Shown here in pieces: positions 1-8,600 of a stretch of DNA of 64,000 nucleotides. This DNA comes from Piscinibacter sp. (GTDB lineage: Bacteria > Pseudomonadota > Gammaproteobacteria > Burkholderiales > Burkholderiaceae_C), in the NCBI GenBank assembly GCA_017983795.1, contig JAGOAS010000023.1:1-64000 (forward strand). The letters run 5' to 3'. The position numbers and the translations under genes are program-made. Below the pieces are notes generated by a model. That model was not told the origin of the DNA. It ran no database searches and saw only the letters and a program-made list of their open reading frames with translations. Every line of letters begins with the position of its first letter. Positions within the stretch are counted from its first letter, which is position 1.

Positions 1-165
1 CAGCTTGAGGGCCTGCAAACCCTCAGCGATACTGTTCCCACTCGGCTGTCGGCAGTAGCCCGCTGAGTACCGCGCATCTCAGCTCTCTCCGGGCTGTGGA
101 CTTACACCATGCGCTGGGACGCGACCCCACAGCGCCCTGCCGCCCAGTCCGATTCGATTCAGCGC
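1..165. other. Left edge, no gene recognised
   Basis: No reading frame here resembles a known protein and no tRNA fold is seen. It lies downstream of the sensor kinase stop codon. A partner response regulator, if one exists, would have to lie beyond the left edge. Confidence 0.4.
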
Positions 166-1575
166 TCAAGCCACCGTCGCGCGCAAGCTCGCTTCCAGCA
201 CGAGGCCCGGTCGCTGCTCGCCGGGCCTCGCTGCCTTGAGCACCAGGTCCCCACCGAACGCCCACACGCGCTCCTTGATGCCCGCCAGCCCATTGCCGCG
301 TCGCAGCGCGGCCTGCGCATCGGCGAGGCCGACGCCGTCGTCGGCCACCGACCACTGCATCGCCTCGCTGCCCTCGGGCCAGCGCAGCGTGATGGTCACC
401 ACGCTCGCGCCGGCGTGGCGTGCCACGTTGGTCAGCGCCTCCTGGCTGATGCGGTACAGCGCCAGCGCGAGCTCGCGCGGCATGCTGCGATCGCGCGCGG
501 CCTCGATGGCGAGTTCGACGCGCAGCGCGCCGCTGGCACTGCGGCGCCAGCCTTCGGCGAGGCCCTGCAGCAGTTCGGCCAGCGTGACCACGCTCACCGC
601 GCCCTCGCCCGGCTCGACGCCGGCCAGCGGCTGCAGCCGCGCCAGCAGGCCGCGCACGTCGCCCTGCACGGCGGCGCATTGTTCGAGCATGCCCTGCACG
701 ACCGGTTGCACGTCGGGCAGATCCTTCAGCCGCTGTGCGAGCCAGGCCGCGTCGACGCGGATCGCGGTGAGGCGCTGGCCGAATTCGTCGTGCAGCTCGC
801 GCGACAGGCGCATGCGCTCCTCCTCCTGCAGCGACTGCACCTTGTGGCCGAGCAGGCGGCGCTCGGCCTGGGCCGCGTCGAGCGCCGCGCCGAGCGAGCG
901 CAGCGCGGCGGCGATCTGCTCGAGCTCGCCGATCGGCATGGTGGGCATGGCGCGCGCCGCCGCGGTCTCGCCGGCCTGGATGCGCCCGATCGCGCTGAGC
1001 ATGCCCTCCAGCGGCCGGAATGCCGAGCGCACGTTCCAGCGCAGCACCACCAGCATCACGATCAGGCCCGCCACCAGCACGCCGAGCAGGCTGCCGAGGT
1101 AGACCACCGCCTCGCGGCGCTCGCTGTCGGGCTGCGCGGCCAGCGTGAGGATCCACGGCAGCTTGCCAGGGCGCGGCAGCATCCAGGTCACCGGCTCGAT
1201 GGCCAGGCCAGGCCGCCAGCGCCGGTGCCAGTCGGTCAGCGTCTCCACCACGATGGAGTTCGTGGGCTCGGGCAGGCGGCCGACGATCAGGCGGCCGGTG
1301 CCGTCGCGCAGCGAGAGCGAGAGGTGGCGCAGCGGCGTCTCGTCGTCGCGCGCGGCGAGCACGGCCACCAGCTGCGCATCGCTCAGCTCGCCGGCGCGCG
1401 CCAGGCGCTCCATGGTCGCGGCCAGCGACATCGCGGCGCGCACCTCGCCGTCGATGTCGGCATCGGTGCGCGCGAGCCCGAGCGCGATGGCCGCGAGCAG
1501 CGTCAGCGCCGCCACCGCGAGCGCGCGCCGCATCACGCGGCGCGGCAGGTCGAGCGGAACGCGCGCTGAGCTCAC
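166..1575 (-). CDS. NarX/DegS-type sensor histidine kinase
   Basis: Membrane sensor kinase of 469 residues. One membrane segment lies at about 14-36, a periplasmic sensing region at about 37-155 and a second membrane segment at about 158-180, followed by a HAMP-like linker. The HisKA_3 phospho-acceptor box reads RELHDEFGQRL with His262. A HATPase domain follows with an N box (ALTNVARHAGA) and G boxes (VADDGVGL, GNGLAGIKERV). This class normally phosphorylates a NarL/LuxR-type response regulator, but none is in the window. Start is GTG at 1575, 7 nt after the stop of the preceding exported-protein gene, so the two are probably co-transcribed. Its place downstream of a PQQ dehydrogenase suggests, as inference only, a role in controlling alcohol oxidation, as kinases do next to exaA in pseudomonads. 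Confidence 0.9.
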   Translation of the reverse strand: MSSARVPLDLPRRVMRRALAVAALTLLAAIALGLARTDADIDGEVRAAMSLAATMERLARAGELSDAQLVAVLAARDDETPLRHLSLSLRDGTGRLIVGRLPEPTNSIVVETLTDWHRRWRPGLAIEPVTWMLPRPGKLPWILTLAAQPDSERREAVVYLGSLLGVLVAGLIVMLVVLRWNVRSAFRPLEGMLSAIGRIQAGETAAARAMPTMPIGELEQIAAALRSLGAALDAAQAERRLLGHKVQSLQEEERMRLSRELHDEFGQRLTAIRVDAAWLAQRLKDLPDVQPVVQGMLEQCAAVQGDVRGLLARLQPLAGVEPGEGAVSVVTLAELLQGLAEGWRRSASGALRVELAIEAARDRSMPRELALALYRISQEALTNVARHAGASVVTITLRWPEGSEAMQWSVADDGVGLADAQAALRRGNGLAGIKERVWAFGGDLVLKAARPGEQRPGLVLEASLRATVA

Positions 1576-1582
1576 CGCCGCT

Positions 1583-2275
1583 TCACAGGTCGTACCAGGC
1601 CAGCCCCAGCACGATGCCGCTGCCGCGCAACTCGTCGCTGCGCACGCGCTGCCAGGCGATGTCGAGCGCCAGACGCTCGCGCTTGATCCAGTGGCGCACG
1701 CCGGCGTGCAGCAGCCGGCCCTCGCGATCGCGCGCGGCTTCCGCGAACAGCGAGGTGCGCCGCCACACCTCGCGCTCGGCGGCGATCACCCCGGTGAAGA
1801 CGCGGCGCTCTTCCTTCGGCTTGGCCACGCCGAGGTTGAGGTGCAGGAGGCTCTTGCTCGCCTCGTCGAGCTGCAGCGTCAGCGGCAAGCTCAGCGAGGT
1901 GGCGGCATGCGTCCAGGGGCCGCCCTCGGGCCGCTCCATGTCCAGCGCCAGCACCACGCCCCAGCCCCAGCCCTCGCGCGCGATACGGTTGAACAGGTGC
2001 TTGAACTCGATCTCGATCTCATGGCCGTTGCCGCGGTCGCGGTCGAGCACGCGGCGGAATTCGGCCTGCAGCGAGTTGTCGGGGCTGAACGCGTATTCGG
2101 GCGCGATGGTGAAGCTCTTCTGGTGCCCGGCCTGGCGGACCCAATTTTCCACCGCCCAGACCTGCTCCTCGTCCTCCTCGGCGGCGCCGCTGTTGGCGAC
2201 GATGTAGGGGCGGTCGGCCGCGCGGCAGGCGATGGCGAAGACAGCGAGGCACAGGGCGAGGAGGAATCGGCTCAT
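1583..2275 (-). CDS. Unrecognised exported protein
   Basis: Protein of 230 residues that I do not recognise. A clear Sec signal peptide (MSRFLLALCLAVFAIACRA, cleavage near residue 20) is followed by a soluble or beta-rich region with alternating charged and hydrophobic residues, as in small outer-membrane or periplasmic proteins. The ATG at 2275 was chosen because it places the signal peptide at the N-terminus; a longer in-frame extension would bury it. The gene lies between a quinoprotein dehydrogenase, with a terminator between them, and a sensor kinase 7 nt downstream. A role in sensing or envelope support for the kinase is possible but unproven. Confidence 0.7.
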   Translation of the reverse strand: MSRFLLALCLAVFAIACRAADRPYIVANSGAAEEDEEQVWAVENWVRQAGHQKSFTIAPEYAFSPDNSLQAEFRRVLDRDRGNGHEIEIEFKHLFNRIAREGWGWGVVLALDMERPEGGPWTHAATSLSLPLTLQLDEASKSLLHLNLGVAKPKEERRVFTGVIAAEREVWRRTSLFAEAARDREGRLLHAGVRHWIKRERLALDIAWQRVRSDELRGSGIVLGLAWYDL

Positions 2276-2292
2276 GCGTTCATCGTGCCATG

Positions 2293-2330
2293 AAAGAGAA
2301 ACGCCACGCCCGCATGCGCGGAGCGTGGCG
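2293..2330 (-). terminator. Rho-independent terminator of the PQQ dehydrogenase gene
   Basis: Minus-strand hairpin with an 8-bp perfect stem (2302-2309 with 2323-2330, CGCCACGC/GCGTGGCG). An inner CCGC/GCGG stem closes an ATGC loop. On the minus strand it is followed by a T-rich tract (TTTCTCTTT, 2301-2293). It lies about 105 nt past the dehydrogenase stop and just before the next gene, so it should end or attenuate that transcript. Confidence 0.75.
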
Positions 2331-2434
2331 AAAGTTGTCGACGGATGCGAATCGCGGGACGGCTCCAGTGTGGCGCCGCCCGCGCCGTCTGTCCCGGGAA
2401 TGCTTCCCGACACAGCGGCGCGTCGATCAGACGG

Positions 2435-4174
2435 TCACTTCATCAGCTTGAACACCCACACCGAGCCGCCTTGCTCGAGGTAGTTGACCTTCTTGGCCAC
2501 GTCGCCGCCCCACAGCGGCACCGCACCGCCCCAGCCCGAGACCACAGCGACGAACTGCTCGCCCTTGTCTTCCCAGGTGATCGGGGGCGCGACCACGCCC
2601 GAGCCGGTCTGGAACTTCCAGACGATCTTGCCGGTCTTGGCGTCGGCGGCCTGCAGGAAGCCTTCCGGCGTGCCCCACCACACGAGGTTGCCGCCGGTGG
2701 TCAGCACGCCGCCCCACAGCGGCGCGTTGTTGGGCGCTTCCCAGACGATCTTGCCGCTCTTCGGGTCGATGGCGCGCAGCGCGCCGATCGGGCCGTCGGA
2801 GAGCGTCTTGATCGTGAAGCCGGCGCCCAGGTAGGCCGCGCCCTTCTTGTAGGTGATGGGCTCGTTCCAGATCTCCATGCCCCACTCGTTGGACGGCACG
2901 TAGAACAGCTTGGTCTCCGGCGAGTAGGCCATCGGCATCTGGTTCTTGCCGCCCAGGAAGCTCGGCGCGGCGAACACCGATTTGCCCTTGGCCGCATCCG
3001 CACCCGCGGTCGGGTCGCCCGGGCGGTTCTCCGGCACGTAGTTGGGCCGGCCGGTCTTCAGGTCGATGCCGGTGGCCCAGGTGATCTTCTTGACGAAGGG
3101 GAAGGCGTTCTCGAGCTTGCCGTTCTTCGCGTCGATCACGTAGAAGAAGCCGTTGCGGTCGGCCTTGCCGCCGAGGATCTTGCCGCCGTCCTCGTAGGTG
3201 ACGAACTCGTTGACGCCGTCGAAGTCCCAGCCGTCGTTGGGCGTGGTCTGGTAGTGCCAGACGATCTGGCCGGTCTTCACGTCGATGGCGACGGTGGAGC
3301 AGCTGAACAGGTTGTCGCCCTTGCGCAGGTGGCTGTTCCAGGGCGCCGGGTTGCCGGTGCCGAAGTAGGCGAGGCCCGTCTTGGCGTTGTAGGTGCCGCC
3401 CAGCCAGGTGGCCGCGCCGCCGGTCTTCCACAGGTCGCCCGGCCAGCTCTTGCCGGCCGTGCCGGAGATGCCGTTCTCCTTCTTGTTGCCGTCCTTGTCG
3501 AAGGTGTAGCCCATGTGGCCTTCCACCGTCGGGCGCACCCAGACCAGCGCGCCGGTCTTGGGGTTGCGCGCCTCGACGCGGCCGACGATGCCGAACTCGC
3601 CGCCGGACACGCCGGTCAGCAGCAGGCCATTGGCGATCAGCGGCGCGGCCGAGGCGGAGTAGCCGGCGGCGTAGTCGTCGATCTTCTCCTTCCACACCAC
3701 GTCGCCGCTCTTCTGGTCGAGCGCGACCAGCTGCGCGTCGAGCGTCGCGAAGATCACCAGGTTGTCGTACAGCGCGGCGCCGCGGTTGATCACGTCGCAG
3801 CAGGGCATGATGCCGTCGGGCAGGCGGTGCTCGTACTTCCAGAGCTTCTGGCCGGTCTTGGCGTCGAGCGCGTAGAGGCGCGAGTACGAGGCGGTCACGA
3901 ACATCACGCCGTCGTGGATCAGCGGCTGCGATTCCTGGCCGCGCTGCTTCTCGCCGCCGAAGGAGAACGACCACACCGGCGTGAGGCGGCCGATGGTCGA
4001 GGCATTGATCTGCTTGAGCGGCGAGTAGCGCTGGCCCTGCTGGCCGATGCCCCAGGAGACGACGTCGCCCGGGGTCTTCGCGTCGTCTTCGATCATCTTG
4101 TCGGTCACCGCCGACTGGGCACTCATCGTGCCCAGCGCCAGCGCGACCCAAACGGTCAGTTGCTTGATTCGCAT
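2435..4174 (-). CDS. PQQ-dependent alcohol dehydrogenase, lanthanide (XoxF/PedH) type
   Basis: Periplasmic quinoprotein of 579 residues that oxidises primary alcohols and passes electrons to a c-type cytochrome. The signal peptide ends near SAQSA (residue 22). Eight-bladed propeller features are present, with repeated AxDxKTGK..W tryptophan-docking motifs. The adjacent cysteine pair is C125-C126 (PCCDVINRG). Metal-ligand regions are SGGEFG (Glu193) and GTGNPAPWN, and the active-site motif is NDGWDFDG with Asp317 and Asp319. The second Asp, two residues after the catalytic one, is the published hallmark of lanthanide-dependent enzymes; calcium MxaF has Ala there. The start has a strong GAGGAG ribosome site. 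No cytochrome or PQQ synthesis gene is nearby, but relay genes lie just upstream. The alcohol substrate cannot be read from sequence. Confidence 0.93.
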   Translation of the reverse strand: MRIKQLTVWVALALGTMSAQSAVTDKMIEDDAKTPGDVVSWGIGQQGQRYSPLKQINASTIGRLTPVWSFSFGGEKQRGQESQPLIHDGVMFVTASYSRLYALDAKTGQKLWKYEHRLPDGIMPCCDVINRGAALYDNLVIFATLDAQLVALDQKSGDVVWKEKIDDYAAGYSASAAPLIANGLLLTGVSGGEFGIVGRVEARNPKTGALVWVRPTVEGHMGYTFDKDGNKKENGISGTAGKSWPGDLWKTGGAATWLGGTYNAKTGLAYFGTGNPAPWNSHLRKGDNLFSCSTVAIDVKTGQIVWHYQTTPNDGWDFDGVNEFVTYEDGGKILGGKADRNGFFYVIDAKNGKLENAFPFVKKITWATGIDLKTGRPNYVPENRPGDPTAGADAAKGKSVFAAPSFLGGKNQMPMAYSPETKLFYVPSNEWGMEIWNEPITYKKGAAYLGAGFTIKTLSDGPIGALRAIDPKSGKIVWEAPNNAPLWGGVLTTGGNLVWWGTPEGFLQAADAKTGKIVWKFQTGSGVVAPPITWEDKGEQFVAVVSGWGGAVPLWGGDVAKKVNYLEQGGSVWVFKLMK

Positions 4175-4406
4175 CCTTGTCTCCTCGAGGGTTTGAGAGA
4201 TCCGGGAAGCGGACGCCTGCCGCTCCTCCGGCTATCGCTTGGGCAACATGCGTGCCAGTGGCCGGGGCGGGCGGAAACGCCGCTGCGGGGCCCGGATCCC
4301 GCCCCGGCTTCAGGGTTTCCCCCGCGCGTTGTGCCAGCGCGGAGCAGTCTTCCCGCGTCGCGCTGACACAGGCACACTCAGCCCGTTTTCCGAATGGGAG
4401 CACACC
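4175..4406. promoter_or_regulatory. Divergent intergenic region between quinoprotein and tail-tube genes
   Basis: A 232-bp gap between divergent genes that must carry promoters for both directions. I see the ribosome site of the dehydrogenase (GAGGAG just before 4174) and of the tail-tube gene (GGGAG at 4396-4400), but no convincing -35/-10 pair. Confidence 0.4.
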
Positions 4407-4859
4407 ATGGCCACGCAGCGCGAGCGCCCCTACAACCGCTTCAACTTTCTCGTCGACCTGGGCGACGGCAACACCGAGGGCCCCGACGCCGGCTTCGCCG
4501 AGGTCAGCGGCCTCGGGATGCAGCTGGAGGTGATCGAATACCGCAACGGCAACTCGCGCGAGAACGAGCCCATGAAGATCACCGGCCTGGCGCGCGTGGG
4601 CGACGTGACGCTGCGCCGCGGGCTGATCGGCTCGCTCAAGCTCTACCACTGGATCAACCAGATCCGCAACGGCGACACCAACGCGCTGCGCACCGTCACC
4701 ATCCAGCTGCAGAACGAAGACCACACGGCGACCGTGCAAACCTGGAAGCTGCTGCGCGCGCGCATCGTCAAGCACGTGAGCGGCCCCTTCAACGCCAAGG
4801 GCGGCGACGTGGCGATGGAAGAGATGGTGCTGGCCTTCGAGCGGCTGGAGCTCGAATGA
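4407..4859 (+). CDS. Phage tail tube-like protein (T4 gp19/TIGR02241 type)
   Basis: Protein of 150 residues in the conserved phage-tail-region family that includes inner-tube subunits of contractile tails and of extracellular contractile injection systems (Afp1/Pvc1-like). Family features are the N-terminal PYNRFNFLVDLGDG, the FAEVSGLGMQLEVIEYRNG segment, the R..GLIGSLKLYHWINQIR region, and a C-terminal EEMVLAFERLELE strand. The ATG at 4407 has GGGAG 6 nt upstream. It overlaps the next gene by 4 nt. No sheath, baseplate, spike, ATPase or lysis gene is in the window, so this is an orphan tube pair here. It could be a relic of a particle locus or have been recruited for another job. Confidence 0.85.
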   Translation: MATQRERPYNRFNFLVDLGDGNTEGPDAGFAEVSGLGMQLEVIEYRNGNSRENEPMKITGLARVGDVTLRRGLIGSLKLYHWINQIRNGDTNALRTVTIQLQNEDHTATVQTWKLLRARIVKHVSGPFNAKGGDVAMEEMVLAFERLELE

Positions 4860-5266
4860 GCGGCCAGGACGCGCGGCCCGTGATTGGCAACCATTTCCGC
4901 GTCGAGATCGTCGACGGCAACGGCCACGCCACGGAAGTCGGCTGCTCGGAAGTGGTATTTCCCGCGCTGGCCGTGCACGCCGATGCGCAATCGCCGCCGG
5001 CCGAGGAACGGCTGGTGCTGCGCCGCGCCGCCAACGGCGACCGCGTGCTGCACGACTGGTGGGCCAAGGCCTGCAACGGGCGTGCGCCGCGGCGCCGCAG
5101 CGTGCGCGTGACCCTGCTCGCGCCCGACCACGAGCGCGCCGTCAAGCGCTGGCGCTTTCGCAACGCGCGGCCGACGAGCCTGCACTACTCGCCGCTGGAC
5201 GCGATGGGCAATGCGCTGGTGATGGAGTCGCTGGCGGTCGCCTTCGACAGCGTCGAGATCGAGTAG
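4856..5266 (+). CDS. Second tail tube-like protein (gp19/TIGR02241 type)
   Basis: Protein of 136 residues and a divergent paralogue of the preceding gene: NHFRVEIVDGNGHATEVGCSEV aligns with its strand-strand start, and a C-terminal MESLAVAFDSVEIE aligns with its EEMVLAFERLELE end. It has more basic residues in the middle (RAPRRRSVRV) than its partner. The start ATG overlaps the upstream stop (ATGA at 4856-4859), so translation is coupled. In injection systems two or three tube paralogues are usual, one often forming the tube tip or baseplate link; that role is inference. It ends only 4 nt before the convergent hydrolase gene. Confidence 0.75.
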   Translation: MSGQDARPVIGNHFRVEIVDGNGHATEVGCSEVVFPALAVHADAQSPPAEERLVLRRAANGDRVLHDWWAKACNGRAPRRRSVRVTLLAPDHERAVKRWRFRNARPTSLHYSPLDAMGNALVMESLAVAFDSVEIE

Positions 5267-5270
5267 TCGG

Positions 5271-6224
5271 TTAGGGCGTGCCGCCCTTCAGCACCGCGCG
5301 CTCGTAGCGCGGATAGAGATGCGCCACGTTGCGCGTGTACTCGGTGCCGAAAGCGGCCCAGGCGCGAAACTCGGCCGGCACCTCGCTGCGCAGCACCTCG
5401 TTCATCTCGGCGCCCTGCTCCGCCAGCTGGCGGAAGCGGCCGTCGATCCACTGCAGGTAGCGCTGCGTCTGCCCCACCGCGCTCGCATCCGCGCGCACCG
5501 GGCCGTGGCTGGGCACCAGCGTCTTGACGGGCAGCGCGGCGAAGGCGCGCAGGCTCTGCAGCCAGGGGCCCACCTGCGCATGCGGCGTGGTCGGGATGCG
5601 CTGCGCGAATACCAGCCCGCCGGCGAACACCACACCGCTGGTCTTGTCCACCAGCACCAGATCACTGTCGGTGTGGCCGCGGTACTCGCGCAGCTCCATG
5701 TCGCGGCTGCCGATGTGCAGCGGCCCGAGCGCCACGGTGCCGGTGGGCAGCACCGCCTCGGTGCCGCGCATCCAGTCGCCGCACAGGCGATAGAGGTTGT
5801 CTTCGTAGGCCTTGGCCTCGCGCGCCATGCCGGCGCGCGTGGCATCGGTGGCCAGGCGCGGCACGTCGGCAAACGCCTGGTTGCCGAGGAAGTAGTCGGG
5901 GTGCAGGTTGAGGTGGATCACCTGCACCACCGGCTCGCTCGTGGTCTTGGCGATCAGCGCGCGCAGCTGCTCGCCGTAGCGCCTGGACGGCCCCGTGTTG
6001 ATCACCAGCACGCCGCTGCCGGTGGCGATGAAGCCGGTGTTGATGATGTTGCAGCCGTTGGCCGGCGTGAAATCGGCGTTGGCGCCCTCCACCACCCACA
6101 CGCCGGGCGCCAGCGCGCGCGCCGCCAGGCCGTAGTCGAGCCGTCCCAGGTCGACGCGCGGCGTGCCCTGCGCGAGCGGGTTGGCGAAGGCGGCCAGCAG
6201 CAGCGAGGCGAGCAGCGCCTTCAT
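5271..6224 (-). CDS. Quinoprotein relay-type metallo-beta-lactamase-fold hydrolase
   Basis: Exported protein of 317 residues (signal MKALLASLLLAAFANPLAQG) with a metallo-beta-lactamase fold. It resembles the family annotated as quinoprotein relay system zinc metallohydrolase 1, related to SoxH. Metal-site regions are NLHPDYFLGN, the RGHTDSD loop and LVPSHGPV. The first motif lacks two of the usual histidines of HxHxDH (Asn and Tyr instead), so metal loading may differ. The start ATG at 6224 overlaps the stop of the SoxYZ-like gene by 4 nt (ATGA), which ties the two functionally. The substrate is unknown; family context suggests a sulfur-linked step that accompanies PQQ dehydrogenases. Confidence 0.82.
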   Translation of the reverse strand: MKALLASLLLAAFANPLAQGTPRVDLGRLDYGLAARALAPGVWVVEGANADFTPANGCNIINTGFIATGSGVLVINTGPSRRYGEQLRALIAKTTSEPVVQVIHLNLHPDYFLGNQAFADVPRLATDATRAGMAREAKAYEDNLYRLCGDWMRGTEAVLPTGTVALGPLHIGSRDMELREYRGHTDSDLVLVDKTSGVVFAGGLVFAQRIPTTPHAQVGPWLQSLRAFAALPVKTLVPSHGPVRADASAVGQTQRYLQWIDGRFRQLAEQGAEMNEVLRSEVPAEFRAWAAFGTEYTRNVAHLYPRYERAVLKGGTP

Positions 6225-7006
6225 TCGATGCGCCCGTCGATGCGGTTGCCGTTGTTGTCGGTGCCAGTGAGGCGCAGGCCGCCGGCCACCCGGCCGGGGA
6301 AATCGAAGCTGAATACCGGGTTCTCGCTCACCGGCTCGAAGGTGGCCAGGCGCAGCAGCTCGCGGCCCTGCTCGTCGCGCACGGCGAGCCTGTTGACGTA
6401 GAAGGCCGGAATGCCGCCGACCAGGCCGGTGTCCATCGGGTGCATCACCATCACGCGCAGCCGCGAGGCGTTCTCGCCGCCCACCGGGCTGCTGGCGAAC
6501 AGCTTGCCGCGCGCCTGGCCCAGCGTCTGCGTCCAGCTGCCGTCCTTGCGCGTGGCGCCGGACACGGTGCAGCCGCCGCCCGACGAATCGACCTGCGTGC
6601 CGCCGACGTGCCAGACGCCGTCTTTCGTGCGCGCCGCGGCGCGCACCGGGCTGGCCTGCTCGAGCTTGAAGCGCAGGCCCAGGCTGGCGAGCGTGGCCAG
6701 CGGCTGGTACTCGAGCACCTTGCGGATCGGGTTGCGGTCGACGAAGACGACGATGGTCTCGACCTCGGGCAGGCCCAGCGCCGAGACGCTGATCGGCACG
6801 TTCATCGGGTCCTCGGCGAAGGCCGGGCCGCGCACCTGCACGCGCTCGTCGAACACCACCTTGGCCGTGCCGAAGAACTCGCGCTTCAGGTCGGGCCATT
6901 GCAGCGAGCCGAAGGGGTCGTCGAGCGCATCGGCGTGGGCGGCGCCGCACGCGAGGTTCGCGGCGAGCAGGGTCAGGACGGCACGGCGGCTCGGCATGCC
7001 CGGCAT
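6221..7006 (-). CDS. Quinoprotein dehydrogenase-associated SoxYZ-like carrier
   Basis: Exported fusion protein of 261 residues. The N-terminal signal contains SRRAVLTLL, a Tat-like twin arginine as in SoxY, and ends near HADA. A SoxY-like domain (about 30-160) carries Cys146 in SSGGGCTVSG, the counterpart of the SoxY swinging-arm cysteine. A SoxZ-like domain follows (about 165-261, ending FDFPGRVAGGLRLTGTDNNG). In Sox systems the cysteine carries sulfur intermediates; in this subfamily the partner is a quinoprotein dehydrogenase and the cargo is not established. It is translationally coupled to the downstream hydrolase. The ATG at 7006 was chosen; the ATG at 6997 is also possible. Confidence 0.82.
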   Translation of the reverse strand: MPGMPSRRAVLTLLAANLACGAAHADALDDPFGSLQWPDLKREFFGTAKVVFDERVQVRGPAFAEDPMNVPISVSALGLPEVETIVVFVDRNPIRKVLEYQPLATLASLGLRFKLEQASPVRAAARTKDGVWHVGGTQVDSSGGGCTVSGATRKDGSWTQTLGQARGKLFASSPVGGENASRLRVMVMHPMDTGLVGGIPAFYVNRLAVRDEQGRELLRLATFEPVSENPVFSFDFPGRVAGGLRLTGTDNNGNRIDGRIE

Positions 7007-7077
7007 CGTGGCCGGGTGCGCGCGGCGCTTCCAGTCAGGGGGAACCCCCGGCACTGCGCCAGAACGGATCAGCGCGC

Positions 7078-7518
7078 TCAGCCCAGGGAGTCGTTCACCT
7101 GCTCGTTGAACTCGGCCAGGCTCACCGCCGCGCCGATCTCGCGCGGCATCGCGTCGCGCGCCGAGAAGACGCCGAGCAGGGTGTTGCCCTCGCCGACCAC
7201 CGGCAGGTGGCGGAAGCCGCGCTCGAGCATGATCAGCACGGCGTCCTCGACCTTGGTATTGGGGCCGATGCAGCGCGGGTTGGGCGTCATCACGCCGGCC
7301 AGCGTGGTCTTGGACGGATCGACCGCCTTGGCGAGCACGCGCGTCATCAGGTCGCGCTCGGTGACGATGCCCAGCAGCTGCGTGCCCGCGCCCACCACCA
7401 GCACGCTGCCGCAGTTGGCGCGCGTCATCACGCAAGCGGCCTCGTGCACGCTGGCGCTCGGCGGCAGGCTCACGAGCAGCCGACGCGGCATCGACTGGTA
7501 CACGGTGCGTTGGGTCAT
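7078..7518 (-). CDS. CBS-domain pair protein
   Basis: Cytosolic protein of 146 residues made of two CBS repeats: about 10-65, with LLGIVTERDLMTRV, and about 75-130, with LLGVFSARDAM. Such pairs bind adenosyl nucleotides (AMP, ATP, NAD) and act as regulators. A very strong ribosome site (GAGGAGGAG) precedes the ATG. It follows the oxidoreductase beta subunit gene by 26 nt in the same direction and is likely the last gene of that operon. That suggests energy- or NAD-status control of the enzyme; this is inference. Confidence 0.88.
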   Translation of the reverse strand: MTQRTVYQSMPRRLLVSLPPSASVHEAACVMTRANCGSVLVVGAGTQLLGIVTERDLMTRVLAKAVDPSKTTLAGVMTPNPRCIGPNTKVEDAVLIMLERGFRHLPVVGEGNTLLGVFSARDAMPREIGAAVSLAEFNEQVNDSLG

Positions 7519-7544
7519 GGCAGCTCCTCCTCTGGCGCGCGGCT

Positions 7545-8596
<1,052 letters not shown>

Positions 8597-8600
<4 letters not shown>

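Noticed and set aside
2435-4174. Calcium-dependent methanol dehydrogenase MxaF
   Set aside because: Asp at the +2 position after the catalytic Asp and no mxaI/mxaG genes nearby.
2345-4366. Long open frame antisense to the PQQ dehydrogenase gene
   Set aside because: High GC makes antisense frames stay open; the translation has no domain and is repetitive in Arg/Ala/Gly, while the minus strand encodes a clear quinoprotein.
4407-5266. Part of a prophage
   Set aside because: Only two tube-like genes; no capsid, terminase, integrase or lysis gene in view, and both flanks are metabolic genes.
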